A stretch of DNA of 64,000 nucleotides from Streptomyces musisoli. GTDB lineage: Bacteria > Actinomycetota > Actinomycetes > Streptomycetales > Streptomycetaceae. The stretch covers positions 806,001 through 870,000 of the forward strand of contig NZ_JAERRH010000003.1 of the NCBI RefSeq assembly GCF_016741855.1, given 5' to 3'. The notes under the pieces were generated by a model. It worked only from the letters and a program-made list of their open reading frames with translations. It had not been told where the DNA came from and did no database searches. Of the stretch, positions 7,809 through 16,110 are shown one piece after another. Position 1 is the stretch's first letter; each line of letters starts with the position of its first letter. Made by a program: the position numbers and the translations under genes.

Positions 7809-10800
7809 GTGGCGGAACCGACGGGCGGGTCGAAGCCAATCGCGGGCGTGTACGAGAAGCTGATCACGCAGGACGTACGCAACGAGTTGGAGCGATTCGA
7901 AGCGGCGGGCTGGAAGGTCATCGACGCCGAGGTCAGCTCGGAGTCAGCTCCTCATGTCCTGGCTCGCCACATAAGTGACGCTGTCGGCCAACGGTTGGCA
8001 CAACTTCCGGCAGCGGAGCGCGTTAAGGCAGCGAACCGCATCCTCGATGCTCTCGCTACGAGTGCTCCCGAACCGGGCGATGCGGACGCCGTCAGCGCCA
8101 TCGTCGAGGGCCCGCGGCAACTCTTGACGCTCGCACGGCAGGAGGCCCCGGGGCTATACGCCCTGCGCCCCTTGACGCCTCTGTCTGAGACGTCGCTGAT
8201 CACCAATTCCCCGGAGGACCTCAGCCTTGGTGCCGAGCTCAGGGCGGAGCTGGCCACGGCAGACCGTATTGATCTGCTCTGCGCCTTCGTGAAGTGGTAC
8301 GGCATCCGTGTCCTGGAAGAGTCACTGCGCGCCGCCAGGGAACGAGGCGTGCCGATTCGTGTCATCACGACCACCTACATCGGCGCCACCGACCGTCATG
8401 CCCTCGACCGCCTGGTCCGGGACTTCGGCGCCACAGTAAAGATCAACTACGAGACACGTTCCACCCGACTGCACGCCAAGGCCTGGCTCTTCAGACGTGA
8501 GACAGGCTTTGACACCGCGTACGTGGGCAGCTCCAACCTTTCGAAGGCGGCGCTTGTCGACGGTCTGGAGTGGAATGTACGCCTGTCGTCGGTAGCAACG
8601 CCTGCGGTGCTGAACAAGTTCGAGGCCACCTTCGACGCGTACTGGAACGACATCGCATTCGAGACGTACGACCCTGACCTCCACGGCGAACGTCTCGATG
8701 AAGCGCTGGCCCAGGCGAGTGGCTCCCACGCCAGCACGGACCTGAAGATCAGCCTCTCCGGCCTGGAGGTACGCCCCTTCCCCCACCAGCGGGACATGCT
8801 GGAGCGGCTCACCGTCGAGCGGGAACTCCGCGGGCGGCATCGCAACCTTCTGGTCGCAGCGACTGGAACCGGCAAGACGGTGATGGCCGCCCTGGACTAC
8901 CGCAACCTATGCCGCGCGTCGGACGGGGGCCGACCGAGACTGCTGTTCGTGGCCCACCGCAAGGAAATCCTCAAGCAGTCTCTCCGTACCTACCGCGAGG
9001 TGCTGGACGATGCGTCGTTCGGAGAGCTGCTGCACGCAGGGCAGGATCCACGTGAGTGGGACCACGTCTTCGCTAGCGTCCAATCGCTCAATGTCCAGCG
9101 CCTTGAGCAACTGGCACCCGACCACTTCGACATCATCGTCATCGACGAGTTCCACCATGCCACCGCCGCCACCTATCGGCGGGTCATCGACCACTTCACG
9201 CCGAAGGAACTGCTGGGTCTGACGGCCACGCCCGAGCGGATGGACGGGCTCAACGTTCAAGACGAGTTCTTCGAGGGCCGGATTGCCGCCGAGATGCGGC
9301 TCTGGGAAGCCCTGGAAAACGATCTGCTCTGCCCTTTCCACTATTTCGGAATTCCAGACGGCACAGATCTGACAGACCTTGGCTGGCAGAAGGGCTCATA
9401 CGCCGATCAGGACCTCGACAACCTGTACACGGGCAACCACGCCCGTGCACGGATTGTGGTCAAGCAGATCCGGGACAAGGTTTCCAACCCCGGCGAAATG
9501 CGGGCGCTGGGCTTCTGCGTAACCAAGGCGCACGCTCATTTCATGGCGGACTTCTTCCGAAGCGCCGGCTTCCAGGCAGTCGCGCTCGACAGTGACTCTC
9601 CCTCCGATGTGCGCTCCCAGGCACTGTCTGACCTTCGGGACGGAAAGCTCCAAGTGATCTTCTCCGTCGACCTGTTCAACGAAGGACTCGACATCCCTGA
9701 CGTCGACACGCTGCTCCTCCTCCGCCCCACCAACAGCGCCACCGTCTTCCTGCAGCAGTTGGGGCGGGGCCTGCGGCGAACCGAAACGAAGCCCGTACTT
9801 ACCGTTCTCGACTTCATCGGGCAGCACCGGGCTGAGTTCCGCTTCGAGGAACAGTTCCGGGCCATGACGAACCTGTCGCGGAACCGACTCCTCGACCACA
9901 TCGAGCATGACTTCCCGCAGCTGCCATCCGGCTGCCAGATCATCCTGGAAGGCAAGTCGAAAGACCTCGTCATCGACAACATCCGCACCCAGCTGGGCGC
10001 CACGGTGAAGACGCTGGTCAAGGAAGTCAGGACCTACGGCACGCCCCACCTCGCCGACTACCTTCGGGAGAGCCGTCGCGAGATCAAGGAGCTGTACAAG
10101 AGCGACAACTCCTGGACGGCAGTCCTACGCCGAGCCAACCTGATAGACGAGTCTGCACCTGCGGGGGAAGCCGCCCTTCTCAAGCGGGTCCACGCCTTCC
10201 TCCACGTAGACGACCCGGAGCGGGCGGAGGCCTATCTTCGCCTCCTCCAGGACGACGCTCCACCGTACGAGGACCTGAGCCTCACCGATCAGACGTACGC
10301 CCGCATGCTGTTCTTCAACCTCTGGGATAACGCAGGTGTCTTCACCAGCTTCCAGGAGGGGCTGGACTCCCTGCGTTCCCAGAAGGCGGTGCGCGACGAG
10401 TTGCGGCAGGTGATAGCGCACGTCATCGAGCAGGCTGACCATTTCCCCATTGCGCTGTCCGGCCGCCTCAGCGAGGTCCCACTGAAGGTTCACAGTGCCT
10501 ACAACCGCTCCGAGATCCTCGCTGCCCTCGGCGTGGCGCGCTTCGGAGGGCAGATGCCCCGGTCCTTCGCACAAGGTGTGCAGTGGGTGGAGGAGCTTCA
10601 GACGGACGCCTTGCTCATCACCTTGGAGAAGAACGAGAAAGACTTCTCGCCCACGGTCCGGTACAAGGACTACGCACTGAGCCCCACGCTCTTCCACTGG
10701 GAGTCCCAGAACGCCACGGCCGCCGACTCCCGCACCGGTCTGCGCTACCGGCAACACCAGGATCGCGGCAGCCATGTCCTGCTTTTCATGCGGCGCTACA

Positions 10801-10955
10801 AGAACACCGATATAGGTAAGTCCCAGCCATGGATGCTGCTCGGACCTGCCACCTACGATCAGCACACCGGCAGCAAGCCAATGGCGATCACCTGGCGCCT
10901 GAAGCACGAGCTTCCGGCCGACGTGTGGACCTACTCGACCATCACGGCAAGCTGA
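7809..10955 (+). CDS. SauUSI-like type IV restriction enzyme (PLD + SF2 helicase + DUF3427)
   Basis: 1048 aa from the GTG at 7809, preceded by AGGGGGGAAGC. Domain order: N-terminal phospholipase-D-type nuclease with one HxK motif (H222, K224 in RLHAKAWLF) and GSSNLSKAAL; SF2 helicase with Walker A ATGTGKT (K356), DEFHH box (about 446), LTATPER (about 470) and motif VI QQLGRGLRR (about 650); C-terminal DUF3427 (about 860-1048, including FHWESQN). This single-chain layout is that of SauUSI, an ATP-dependent restriction enzyme that cleaves 5-methyl- and hydroxymethylcytosine DNA and uses DUF3427 to read the base. Composition is visibly less GC-biased than the neighbours, which suggests recent acquisition. 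Modified-base specificity of this copy is inferred. Confidence 0.85.
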   Translation: MAEPTGGSKPIAGVYEKLITQDVRNELERFEAAGWKVIDAEVSSESAPHVLARHISDAVGQRLAQLPAAERVKAANRILDALATSAPEPGDADAVSAIVEGPRQLLTLARQEAPGLYALRPLTPLSETSLITNSPEDLSLGAELRAELATADRIDLLCAFVKWYGIRVLEESLRAARERGVPIRVITTTYIGATDRHALDRLVRDFGATVKINYETRSTRLHAKAWLFRRETGFDTAYVGSSNLSKAALVDGLEWNVRLSSVATPAVLNKFEATFDAYWNDIAFETYDPDLHGERLDEALAQASGSHASTDLKISLSGLEVRPFPHQRDMLERLTVERELRGRHRNLLVAATGTGKTVMAALDYRNLCRASDGGRPRLLFVAHRKEILKQSLRTYREVLDDASFGELLHAGQDPREWDHVFASVQSLNVQRLEQLAPDHFDIIVIDEFHHATAATYRRVIDHFTPKELLGLTATPERMDGLNVQDEFFEGRIAAEMRLWEALENDLLCPFHYFGIPDGTDLTDLGWQKGSYADQDLDNLYTGNHARARIVVKQIRDKVSNPGEMRALGFCVTKAHAHFMADFFRSAGFQAVALDSDSPSDVRSQALSDLRDGKLQVIFSVDLFNEGLDIPDVDTLLLLRPTNSATVFLQQLGRGLRRTETKPVLTVLDFIGQHRAEFRFEEQFRAMTNLSRNRLLDHIEHDFPQLPSGCQIILEGKSKDLVIDNIRTQLGATVKTLVKEVRTYGTPHLADYLRESRREIKELYKSDNSWTAVLRRANLIDESAPAGEAALLKRVHAFLHVDDPERAEAYLRLLQDDAPPYEDLSLTDQTYARMLFFNLWDNAGVFTSFQEGLDSLRSQKAVRDELRQVIAHVIEQADHFPIALSGRLSEVPLKVHSAYNRSEILAALGVARFGGQMPRSFAQGVQWVEELQTDALLITLEKNEKDFSPTVRYKDYALSPTLFHWESQNATAADSRTGLRYRQHQDRGSHVLLFMRRYKNTDIGKSQPWMLLGPATYDQHTGSKPMAITWRLKHELPADVWTYSTITAS

Positions 10956-11085
10956 CCGAGGCATGCCGCGCTGCTGGGCAGGGGCGTTCTGCGTCGACCT
11001 GGAAGTGAGTCTGGGCACGCTCCAGCACCTCGCCTGAGTGGGCGGTGTGTGTGAGTGCCATTGGGCCTCCCGCTTCTTTGGTCAG

Positions 11086-11100
11086 TGTCGTGCTTCCGCG
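11086..11100 (+). repeat. Right copy of 15-nt inverted repeat flanking restriction gene
   Basis: TGTCGTGCTTCCGCG, exact reverse complement of 7638-7652. It lies 130 nt after the restriction gene, before the terminator-like hairpin. Confidence 0.6.
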
Positions 11101-11137
11101 AGGGATCGGGCGGAAGTGTCGGCTGAGGGTCGCCGCA

Positions 11138-11174
11138 GGGCGCCGCTGTCGGGGTGAGAGTCAACGCGGCGCCC
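11138..11174. terminator. Terminator-like hairpin between convergent genes
   Basis: GGGCGCCGC (11138-11146) pairs perfectly with GCGGCGCCC (11166-11174) around a 19-nt loop. It separates the restriction gene from the convergent DUF2267 gene. No T tract, as is usual in Streptomyces. Confidence 0.5.
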
Positions 11175-11184
11175 TGGTGCGGGG

Positions 11185-11664
11185 TTATGCCGTCGGGGCC
11201 AGGTCTGCCCGGCCGAACAGGAGGGCGTAGCCCGGCGGGAGTTGAGCGAGGAGACGGGTGGTCAGGGACTCGCCGATCCTGTCCGCCAGGACGCCGAGCA
11301 CCGTACTGACGTCCCAGCGGGCCGTGGCGGGGGTCGAGCCCTCGATGCGGGACGCCACCGACTCCACGAACTCCCGTGCCGTGAGGGGATGCGTCGCGGG
11401 TATCTGGGACGCGATCACCCGGCCCGCCTCCCGGGGGAGGGACTGGGCGAGGGATACGCGTTCTTCGCCGGTCACGTGACTGCCCAGGGCGGAGAGGACC
11501 GTGCGGGTGACGCGTTCGGCCTGCAGTCGCGTGCCGTACTGGCCCGCCTCGCGTACCGACTCGGTCAGTTCCTCCCAGCGCGCGGCGTCCGCAGCCTCGC
11601 CTGTGCGCAGACCAGGGGCGGGGATCGCGGTTCTCGTCTGCGGCTGCGTCGTCGTCACGGTCAT
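11185..11664 (-). CDS. DUF2267 domain protein
   Basis: 159 aa, ATG with a good GGAGGAGG site. The body WEELTESVREAGQYGTRLQAERVTRTVLSALGSHVTGEERVSLAQSLP and the later FVESVASRIEGST...VLGVLADRIGE segment are the duplicated helical unit of DUF2267. Members have often been seen beside stress proteins in actinobacteria, and here an Hsp20 gene lies just upstream on the same strand beyond repeat arrays. Function is unknown; a cytosolic stress-associated role is a guess from context. Confidence 0.8.
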   Translation of the reverse strand: MTVTTTQPQTRTAIPAPGLRTGEAADAARWEELTESVREAGQYGTRLQAERVTRTVLSALGSHVTGEERVSLAQSLPREAGRVIASQIPATHPLTAREFVESVASRIEGSTPATARWDVSTVLGVLADRIGESLTTRLLAQLPPGYALLFGRADLAPTA

Positions 11665-12137
11665 CGTGGTGGCTCCTCCTCCGGGACACTTCCGGGCACC
11701 GGGACATTCGGTATCCGGGACATCCGGTATCCGGACGTCTGGTACCCCGCAATTCGAAAGGCATGGGCGGTAGTTCGGCCAATGTGCGGCATGTGGTCTC
11801 ATGCGGCTTGTGGGGCGGCGGCACGGTCCACGGTGCGTCGCGGTCCACGGTGCGGTGCGGTCCACGGCGCGTCGCGGTCCGCGGTGCGGTGCGGTCCGCC
11901 GGTGCGGTGCGGTCCACGGTGCGTCGCGGTCCGCGGTGCGGTGCGGCACTCGCGTCCCGGGCCCAGGGGCGGGCTCGGGACGCGTGGGTGCGGTCGGCTC
12001 GCGCCGCGTGGGCCGGGGGCGCGTGGGTGCCGTCGGCTCGCGCCGCGTGGGCCAGGGGCGGGGCCGGTGCGGTTCGGCCGGCGGGCCGGGGCCGTGGTCC
12101 AGCCGGCCCCTCCCGGCACCTCGCTCCGGCCGTCGGT
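11665..12137. repeat. Repeat-filled gap: 17-nt and ~42-nt arrays
   Basis: From 11825 to 11944 there are seven copies of GGTCCACGGTGCGTCGC, alternating with the GCGGTGC variant; one copy is 18 nt. From about 11990 to 12060 a second array has two ~42-nt copies containing GTCGGCTCGCGCCGCGTGGG. Between 11695 and 11745, GGTATCCGG-type direct repeats lie upstream of the DUF2267 start. No gene is supported in the gap. Confidence 0.8.
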
Positions 12138-12566
12138 TCAGCCGCTGATCTGCTTCCGGCTGCCGTCTCCGCCGCTGATCTGGATACGGCGCGGCTTGGC
12201 CTGTTCGGCCACCGGGATGCGCAGGGTCAGGACACCGGCCTCGTACGAGGCGTCGATGCGGTCCGTGTCGAGCGTGTCGCCCAGGAACAGCTGGCGGGTG
12301 AACGTGCCCGTCGGCCGTTCGGCGACCACGACCTGCGCGCCCTCGGGGGCGGGGCCTCGTCGCTCGGCGCGGACGCTGAGGACGTTGCGTTCGACGTCCA
12401 GCTCGATCGTCTCGGGGTCGATGCCCGGCAGGTCGAAGTGGACGAGGAAGTCCTCCCCGGACCGATAGGCGTCCATCGGCATGGCGGACGGGCGGGTGCT
12501 GTTCGGGCCGAACACCTGCTGCGTGAGCCGGTCCAGTTCACGGAACGGGTCAGTACGCATGAGCAT
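12138..12566 (-). CDS. Hsp20/alpha-crystallin small heat-shock protein
   Basis: 142 aa from ATG 12566, 9 nt after AGGAG; the adjacent GTG 12569 is an alternative. MLMRTDPFRELDRLTQQVFG is the usual actinobacterial Hsp18 N terminus. The alpha-crystallin domain runs from about 45 to 135 (DFLVHFDLPGIDPETIELDVERNVLSV ... GVLTLRIPVAEQAKPRRIQI). The C-terminal I-x-I motif appears as IQI. It would hold unfolded proteins as an ATP-independent chaperone. It has its own near-consensus promoter and a palindrome downstream of it, consistent with repressor-controlled heat induction as for S. albus hsp18. Confidence 0.92.
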   Translation of the reverse strand: MLMRTDPFRELDRLTQQVFGPNSTRPSAMPMDAYRSGEDFLVHFDLPGIDPETIELDVERNVLSVRAERRGPAPEGAQVVVAERPTGTFTRQLFLGDTLDTDRIDASYEAGVLTLRIPVAEQAKPRRIQISGGDGSRKQISG

Positions 12567-12588
12567 CACAGGTCACTCCTCTCTTCTG

Positions 12589-12645
12589 GCACTGAGTGCG
12601 ATGCCCTACGCCTTCTTATATAGCTCGGAGCCGGAAAGTTGACAA
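12589..12645 (-). promoter_or_regulatory. hsp20 promoter with downstream palindrome
   Basis: On the minus strand TTGTCA (12645-12640), a 17-nt spacer and TATATA (12622-12617) form an unusually good vegetative promoter for this genome. A perfect 5-1-5 palindrome GCACTGAGTGC (12589-12599) sits where the transcript would start its first 10-20 nt and could be a repressor site. The same DNA carries TTGACA (12639-12644) on the plus strand, so the divergent small membrane gene may share the -35 region. Confidence 0.65.
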
Positions 12646-12742
12646 GCTCAGACTCAGGTCCGGATGGTCCGATCGCCCGCGCGTAGCCTCGGGGCAGACA
12701 TAAGGGACGACCGACGGATACGACGGATACGAGGAGGCACTC

Positions 12743-13045
12743 ATGGCCAGGGTTCCCAGCGCGGTTGTCGCCGCTACCGGGCTTGTCGGCGGCTACGGCG
12801 TCGCCCGCTGGACGAAGAAGCGGCAGCTGGGCGGGGCCGTCCTGGCCGTCGCCGGTGCCGCGGCGGCGCAGCAGTGGCGCGCGCGGGCCGGCGGGAAGGC
12901 GGCGGGCGCGCTGACCGCCGCCTACGTGGCCGCCTTCGCCGGGTCCCACCCGCTCGCCAAGAAGGTCGGCGCCTGGCCGTCCGTCCTCGGTGTCGCCGGC
13001 GCCGTCGCCCTCGCCTCCTGGGCCGTCGCCGACCGCAAGGCCTGA
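12743..13045 (+). CDS. Small hypothetical membrane protein
   Basis: 100 aa, ATG after GAGGAGG at 5 nt spacing. Three Ala/Val/Gly-rich hydrophobic segments are visible (about 5-20, 29-43, 75-95), separated by short basic stretches such as RWTKKRQ. No family or catalytic motif is recognised. It is divergent from hsp20 and shares its -35 region, so it may respond to the same stress signals; this is inference. Confidence 0.7.
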   Translation: MARVPSAVVAATGLVGGYGVARWTKKRQLGGAVLAVAGAAAAQQWRARAGGKAAGALTAAYVAAFAGSHPLAKKVGAWPSVLGVAGAVALASWAVADRKA

Positions 13046-13060
13046 GCGGCTCCTCCACCC

Positions 13061-13078
13061 GGCCCGCTCACGCGGGCC
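13061..13078. terminator. Bidirectional terminator hairpin
   Basis: GGCCCGC-tcac-GCGGGCC with outer CTCC/GGAG pairing, located exactly between two convergent genes. Confidence 0.6.
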
Positions 13079-13090
13079 CGGTCGGAGGCG

Positions 13091-13900
13091 TCACCTCCCC
13101 AGCGCCCCGCGCAGCGTCATCCCGTGCCGTGTGCGCAGTCTCCGTACCTCCCAGACCGACAGTGCCGTCACCGAGACGGGGCCGCCGAGCAGGAAGGTGT
13201 AGAGGACCACGGGCGGGGCCGCGACGTCCGGGCCGTCGAAGAGGCCGAGGACGAACAGGGACCAGACCAGCAGCGGGGAGATCAGGGCCGGCAGCAGCTC
13301 GTGCACGTCGCCCAGGCGGAAGCAGGAGTTGAGGCCGTGGACCAGCGCGACCAGCGTGAAGAGGACCGCGAAGACCAGCGCCAGCGCGCAGACCAGGCCG
13401 CCGATGATGAACAGCGCCACGAGCAGCAGGCCGACCAGGATGCCGTGGTAGCCGACGTCGGCCGTCGAGATGATGTCGCCCTTCAGCATCTTCACCATCA
13501 GCCAGGCCGCCCCGGCGCCCAGCGCGATCGCGCCCAGTGAGCTGAGCGGACCGGCCAGCCGGGCGGCGTAGCGGCGGCCCAGCGGGGAGCGGGCCGCGAC
13601 GATGAAGGCGGTCACGGCGACGAAGCCCACGACGAGGGTGAGACCGCTGCCGATGAGCAGATCCTCCACCTTGCCCATGACGAACTGCTCCCGCCCCTCG
13701 GCCAGCGGATACGCCATCAGCAGCCACACCGTGGCGACGATCCCCACCGCCGTACGGGCCCACTGGAGTCCGGAGACGACCGGGTCCTCGATCCGGTCGG
13801 GACGGGACGGCGCGGTCAGCGTCGTGGCGACCGCGAAGGGACCGGGTATCGACCGTATCGACCGCAGGCGCGCGGACGCGCCCCCTCGGCTGCTGCTCAC
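13091..13900 (-). CDS. Polytopic membrane protein of unknown function
   Basis: 269 aa from GTG 13900, which is 5 nt after GGGGGAG; a GTG two codons upstream overlaps that site. About six to seven hydrophobic segments follow a ~45-residue Ser/Arg-rich cytosolic head. A conserved-looking stretch HGLNSCFRLGDVHELLPALISPLLVW precedes the last segments, and the tail RRLRTRHGMTLRGALGR is basic. No transporter or enzyme motif is evident. I do not recognise a family. Confidence 0.7.
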   Translation of the reverse strand: MSSSRGGASARLRSIRSIPGPFAVATTLTAPSRPDRIEDPVVSGLQWARTAVGIVATVWLLMAYPLAEGREQFVMGKVEDLLIGSGLTLVVGFVAVTAFIVAARSPLGRRYAARLAGPLSSLGAIALGAGAAWLMVKMLKGDIISTADVGYHGILVGLLLVALFIIGGLVCALALVFAVLFTLVALVHGLNSCFRLGDVHELLPALISPLLVWSLFVLGLFDGPDVAAPPVVLYTFLLGGPVSVTALSVWEVRRLRTRHGMTLRGALGR

Positions 13901-14005
13901 TGACACTCCCCCGAAGACGTACCGAACGGCGGCGCGCGCCCGGCGAGTTCACCCGTTCGCACGTGCCACGGCCCGTCACCCTAGCCGATCTTGGGGGAGC
14001 CGCCC

Positions 14006-14962
14006 TCACCTGTTCCCGTCACCCTGCCGGAACGCCTTCCGGTAGCCCTGCGGACTCGTCCCCACCACCTTGCGGAACCGTTCCCGGAAGGCCGTCGGGG
14101 AGCCGAACCCCGTCTGGAGGGCGATCCGTTCGACCGGATGGTCCGTCGTCTCCAGCAGGTACTGCGCCCGCCGCACCCGCGCCCGGTGGAGCCACTGGAG
14201 CGGTGTCGTACCGGTCTGGTCCCGGAAGCGCCGGTTGAGGGTACGGGTGCTCATGCCGGCCTTCCCCGCGATCTCGTCCAGCGTCAGGTCGCGGTCGCAG
14301 TGGTCCTCCAGCCAGTGCAGCAGGGGCTCCAGGGTCGCGCCGGCCGGGGCCGGGGGGAGGTCGTGGACGATGAACTGGGCCTGCCCGCCCTCCCGTTCCA
14401 ACGGCATCACGGACAGCCGTGCCGCGTGCGCGGCGACCGCCGAACCGAAGTCCCTGCGGATCATGTGCAGGCACATGTCCAGGGCCGCCGCCGCCCCCGC
14501 CGACGTCAGGAACTGGCCGTTGTCGACGTACAGGACGTTCGGATCGACCGTCACCTCCGGATACATCGCCGCCAGCCGGCCGGCCGCGAGCCAGTGCGTC
14601 GTCGCCCGCGCGCCGTCCAGCAGGCCCGTCGCCGCGAAGAGGAACGCACCCACGCAGATCGACGCGATACGCGTGCCGTTCGCCGCCGCCGAGCGGAGCG
14701 CTTCGGCGACCCCCGGCGGCAGCGTCTCCGGGGGCTCCGCCACCCCCGGCAGGATGATCGTGTCGGCCTCGGCCAGCGCCTCCAAGCCGTACGGCGCCCG
14801 CACCGCGAAGGCACCGGCGCTCACCTCGTCCCGTACCGAGCACACGCGCACCCGGTACGGCTCCCGGCCGTCGGGCAGCCGCGCCCAGCCGAAGGTGTCG
14901 ATGGGGGCGGACAGGTCGAACGGGATGACGCCGTCCAGCGCCAGTAAGGCCACGGTATGCAT
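14006..14962 (-). CDS. GlxA-type AraC transcriptional regulator with DJ-1/PfpI domain
   Basis: 318 aa starting MHTVALLALDGVIPFDLSAPID. Residues 1-180 form a glutamine-amidotransferase-like DJ-1/PfpI fold, with ASICVGAFLFAATGLLDGARATTHW carrying the nucleophile-elbow Cys position. Residues 215-315 are an AraC double helix-turn-helix (DLTLDEIAGKAGMSTRTLNRRFRDQTGTTPLQWLHRARVRRAQYLLETT). Such proteins sense small molecules and regulate neighbouring catabolic or stress genes. The target here is unknown. The shine site is weak; the next gene is divergent beyond a heptamer repeat. Confidence 0.88.
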   Translation of the reverse strand: MHTVALLALDGVIPFDLSAPIDTFGWARLPDGREPYRVRVCSVRDEVSAGAFAVRAPYGLEALAEADTIILPGVAEPPETLPPGVAEALRSAAANGTRIASICVGAFLFAATGLLDGARATTHWLAAGRLAAMYPEVTVDPNVLYVDNGQFLTSAGAAAALDMCLHMIRRDFGSAVAAHAARLSVMPLEREGGQAQFIVHDLPPAPAGATLEPLLHWLEDHCDRDLTLDEIAGKAGMSTRTLNRRFRDQTGTTPLQWLHRARVRRAQYLLETTDHPVERIALQTGFGSPTAFRERFRKVVGTSPQGYRKAFRQGDGNR

Positions 14963-15012
14963 GGCAGGAACGTAGTCGTACGACGGGTTGTCGCCAACCT
15001 GGGCAGCCGGGG

Positions 15013-15132
15013 AACCCGGCACCACACCCGGCCCGGCACCCGGCCCGGCCCGGCACCCGGCCCGGCCCGGCACCCGGCACCCGGCACCCGGCACCCGGCA
15101 CCCGGCACCCGGCACCCGGCACCCGGCACCCG
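15013..15132. repeat. CCCGGCA heptanucleotide microsatellite
   Basis: CCCGGCA units run almost without interruption; about nine perfect copies occupy roughly 15066-15132, and irregular CCCGGC copies precede them. It lies in the divergent gap between the GlxA-type regulator and a membrane protein, so copy-number changes would alter promoter spacing. Confidence 0.85.
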
Positions 15133-15238
15133 CATCATGGCAGGAGGTTCACCGGGCTCCGCCTCGGTGGCGGGAATCCGTCGACAGCCGGCAATCACGC
15201 CACTGTCGGGGGATCTTCGCCGCTCCTACCGTCGCCCC

Positions 15239-15835
15239 GTGACCAAGTTCCTCCTCGCCGTCCACGTCATCGCCGCGATCCTCGCCGTCGGTCCGGTCGC
15301 CGTCGCCGCCAGCATGTTCCCGCCCGCCGCCCGCCGGGCCCTGGCCACCGCCACCGCGCCCTCCACGGCCACCGCCACCGCACCGTCCACCGCACCCGCA
15401 CCCGCACCCGCACCCGCACCCGCGCAAACCGGCACCGTCGGGCCCGGCGACTTCAACGACCCCAGTGGTATCGGCGGCTCCGGCAGCATCGACGGCTTCG
15501 GCGGCTCCGACGCCACGGGGACGCTGCGGCTGCTGCACCGGATCTGCCGGGTGTACGCCGTCGTCGGCGTCGTCGTCCCGGTCTTCGGGTTCGCCACCGC
15601 GAGCCGGATGGGCGTGCTCGGCAGCGTCTGGCTGATCGTGTCGATCGCGCTGACCGCCCTCGCCGCCCTCGTGCTCGCCGCGCTGGTCCTCCCGGCCCAG
15701 AGCGCGCTCGTCGAGGGCGACGGTACGGCCGCGGTGACCGCCCGGCTCGCGATGTACACCGGGCTGTTCAACCTCCTGTGGGCCGCGGTGACCGTCCTGA
15801 TGATCGTCCGGCCGGGCTCCACCACCGGCGCCTGA
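15239..15835 (+). CDS. Integral membrane protein, DUF2269-like
   Basis: 198 aa from GTG 15239. TACCGT lies 6 nt upstream and there is no ribosome site, so translation is probably leaderless. Four hydrophobic segments are visible; the first (FLLAVHVIAAILAVGPVAVAA) with its His and the second pair around HRICRVYAVVGVVVPVFG suggest a DUF2269-type protein, an assignment I hold loosely. Residues ~38-62 are a Thr/Ala/Pro hexanucleotide repeat inserted between segments 1 and 2, followed by a Gly/Ser-rich stretch. The 3' end is the start of a 39-nt tandem array. Confidence 0.75.
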   Translation: MTKFLLAVHVIAAILAVGPVAVAASMFPPAARRALATATAPSTATATAPSTAPAPAPAPAPAQTGTVGPGDFNDPSGIGGSGSIDGFGGSDATGTLRLLHRICRVYAVVGVVVPVFGFATASRMGVLGSVWLIVSIALTALAALVLAALVLPAQSALVEGDGTAAVTARLAMYTGLFNLLWAAVTVLMIVRPGSTTGA

Positions 15836-16110
15836 CGCCCACCGCGCCGGCCGGGCTCCACCACCGGCACCCGACGCCCACCGCGGCCGACCGGGCCCCA
15901 CCACCGGCACCCGACGCCCACCGCGCCGGCCGGGCCCCCTACCGGCACCCGACACTCACCGCACCCGACCCTCACCCACCGACCGGACTCCACCACCGTC
16001 ACCCGACACTCACGCCACCGGCCGGGCCCCCACCGGCACCCGACACTCACCCCACCGGCACCCGACACTCAGCCCACCGGCCGGCCCCCTACCGGCACCC
16101 GACCCTCACG
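15808..16110. repeat. 39-nt tandem array spanning a stop codon
   Basis: The unit CCGGCCGGGCTCCACCACC + GGCGCCTGACGCCCACCGCG (39 nt, 13 codons) first appears at 15808-15846 as the last nine codons and stop (TGA 15833-15835) of the membrane protein gene. Later copies (15847 on) change CCTGA to CCCGA, then decay into shorter versions. The array reaches the stop codon of the opposing MFS gene at 16106-16108. Confidence 0.88.

Noticed and set aside
15013..15132. CRISPR-like array
   Set aside because: Uniform 7-nt units without spacers; a simple microsatellite. None of the arrays in the window has unique spacers or cas genes.
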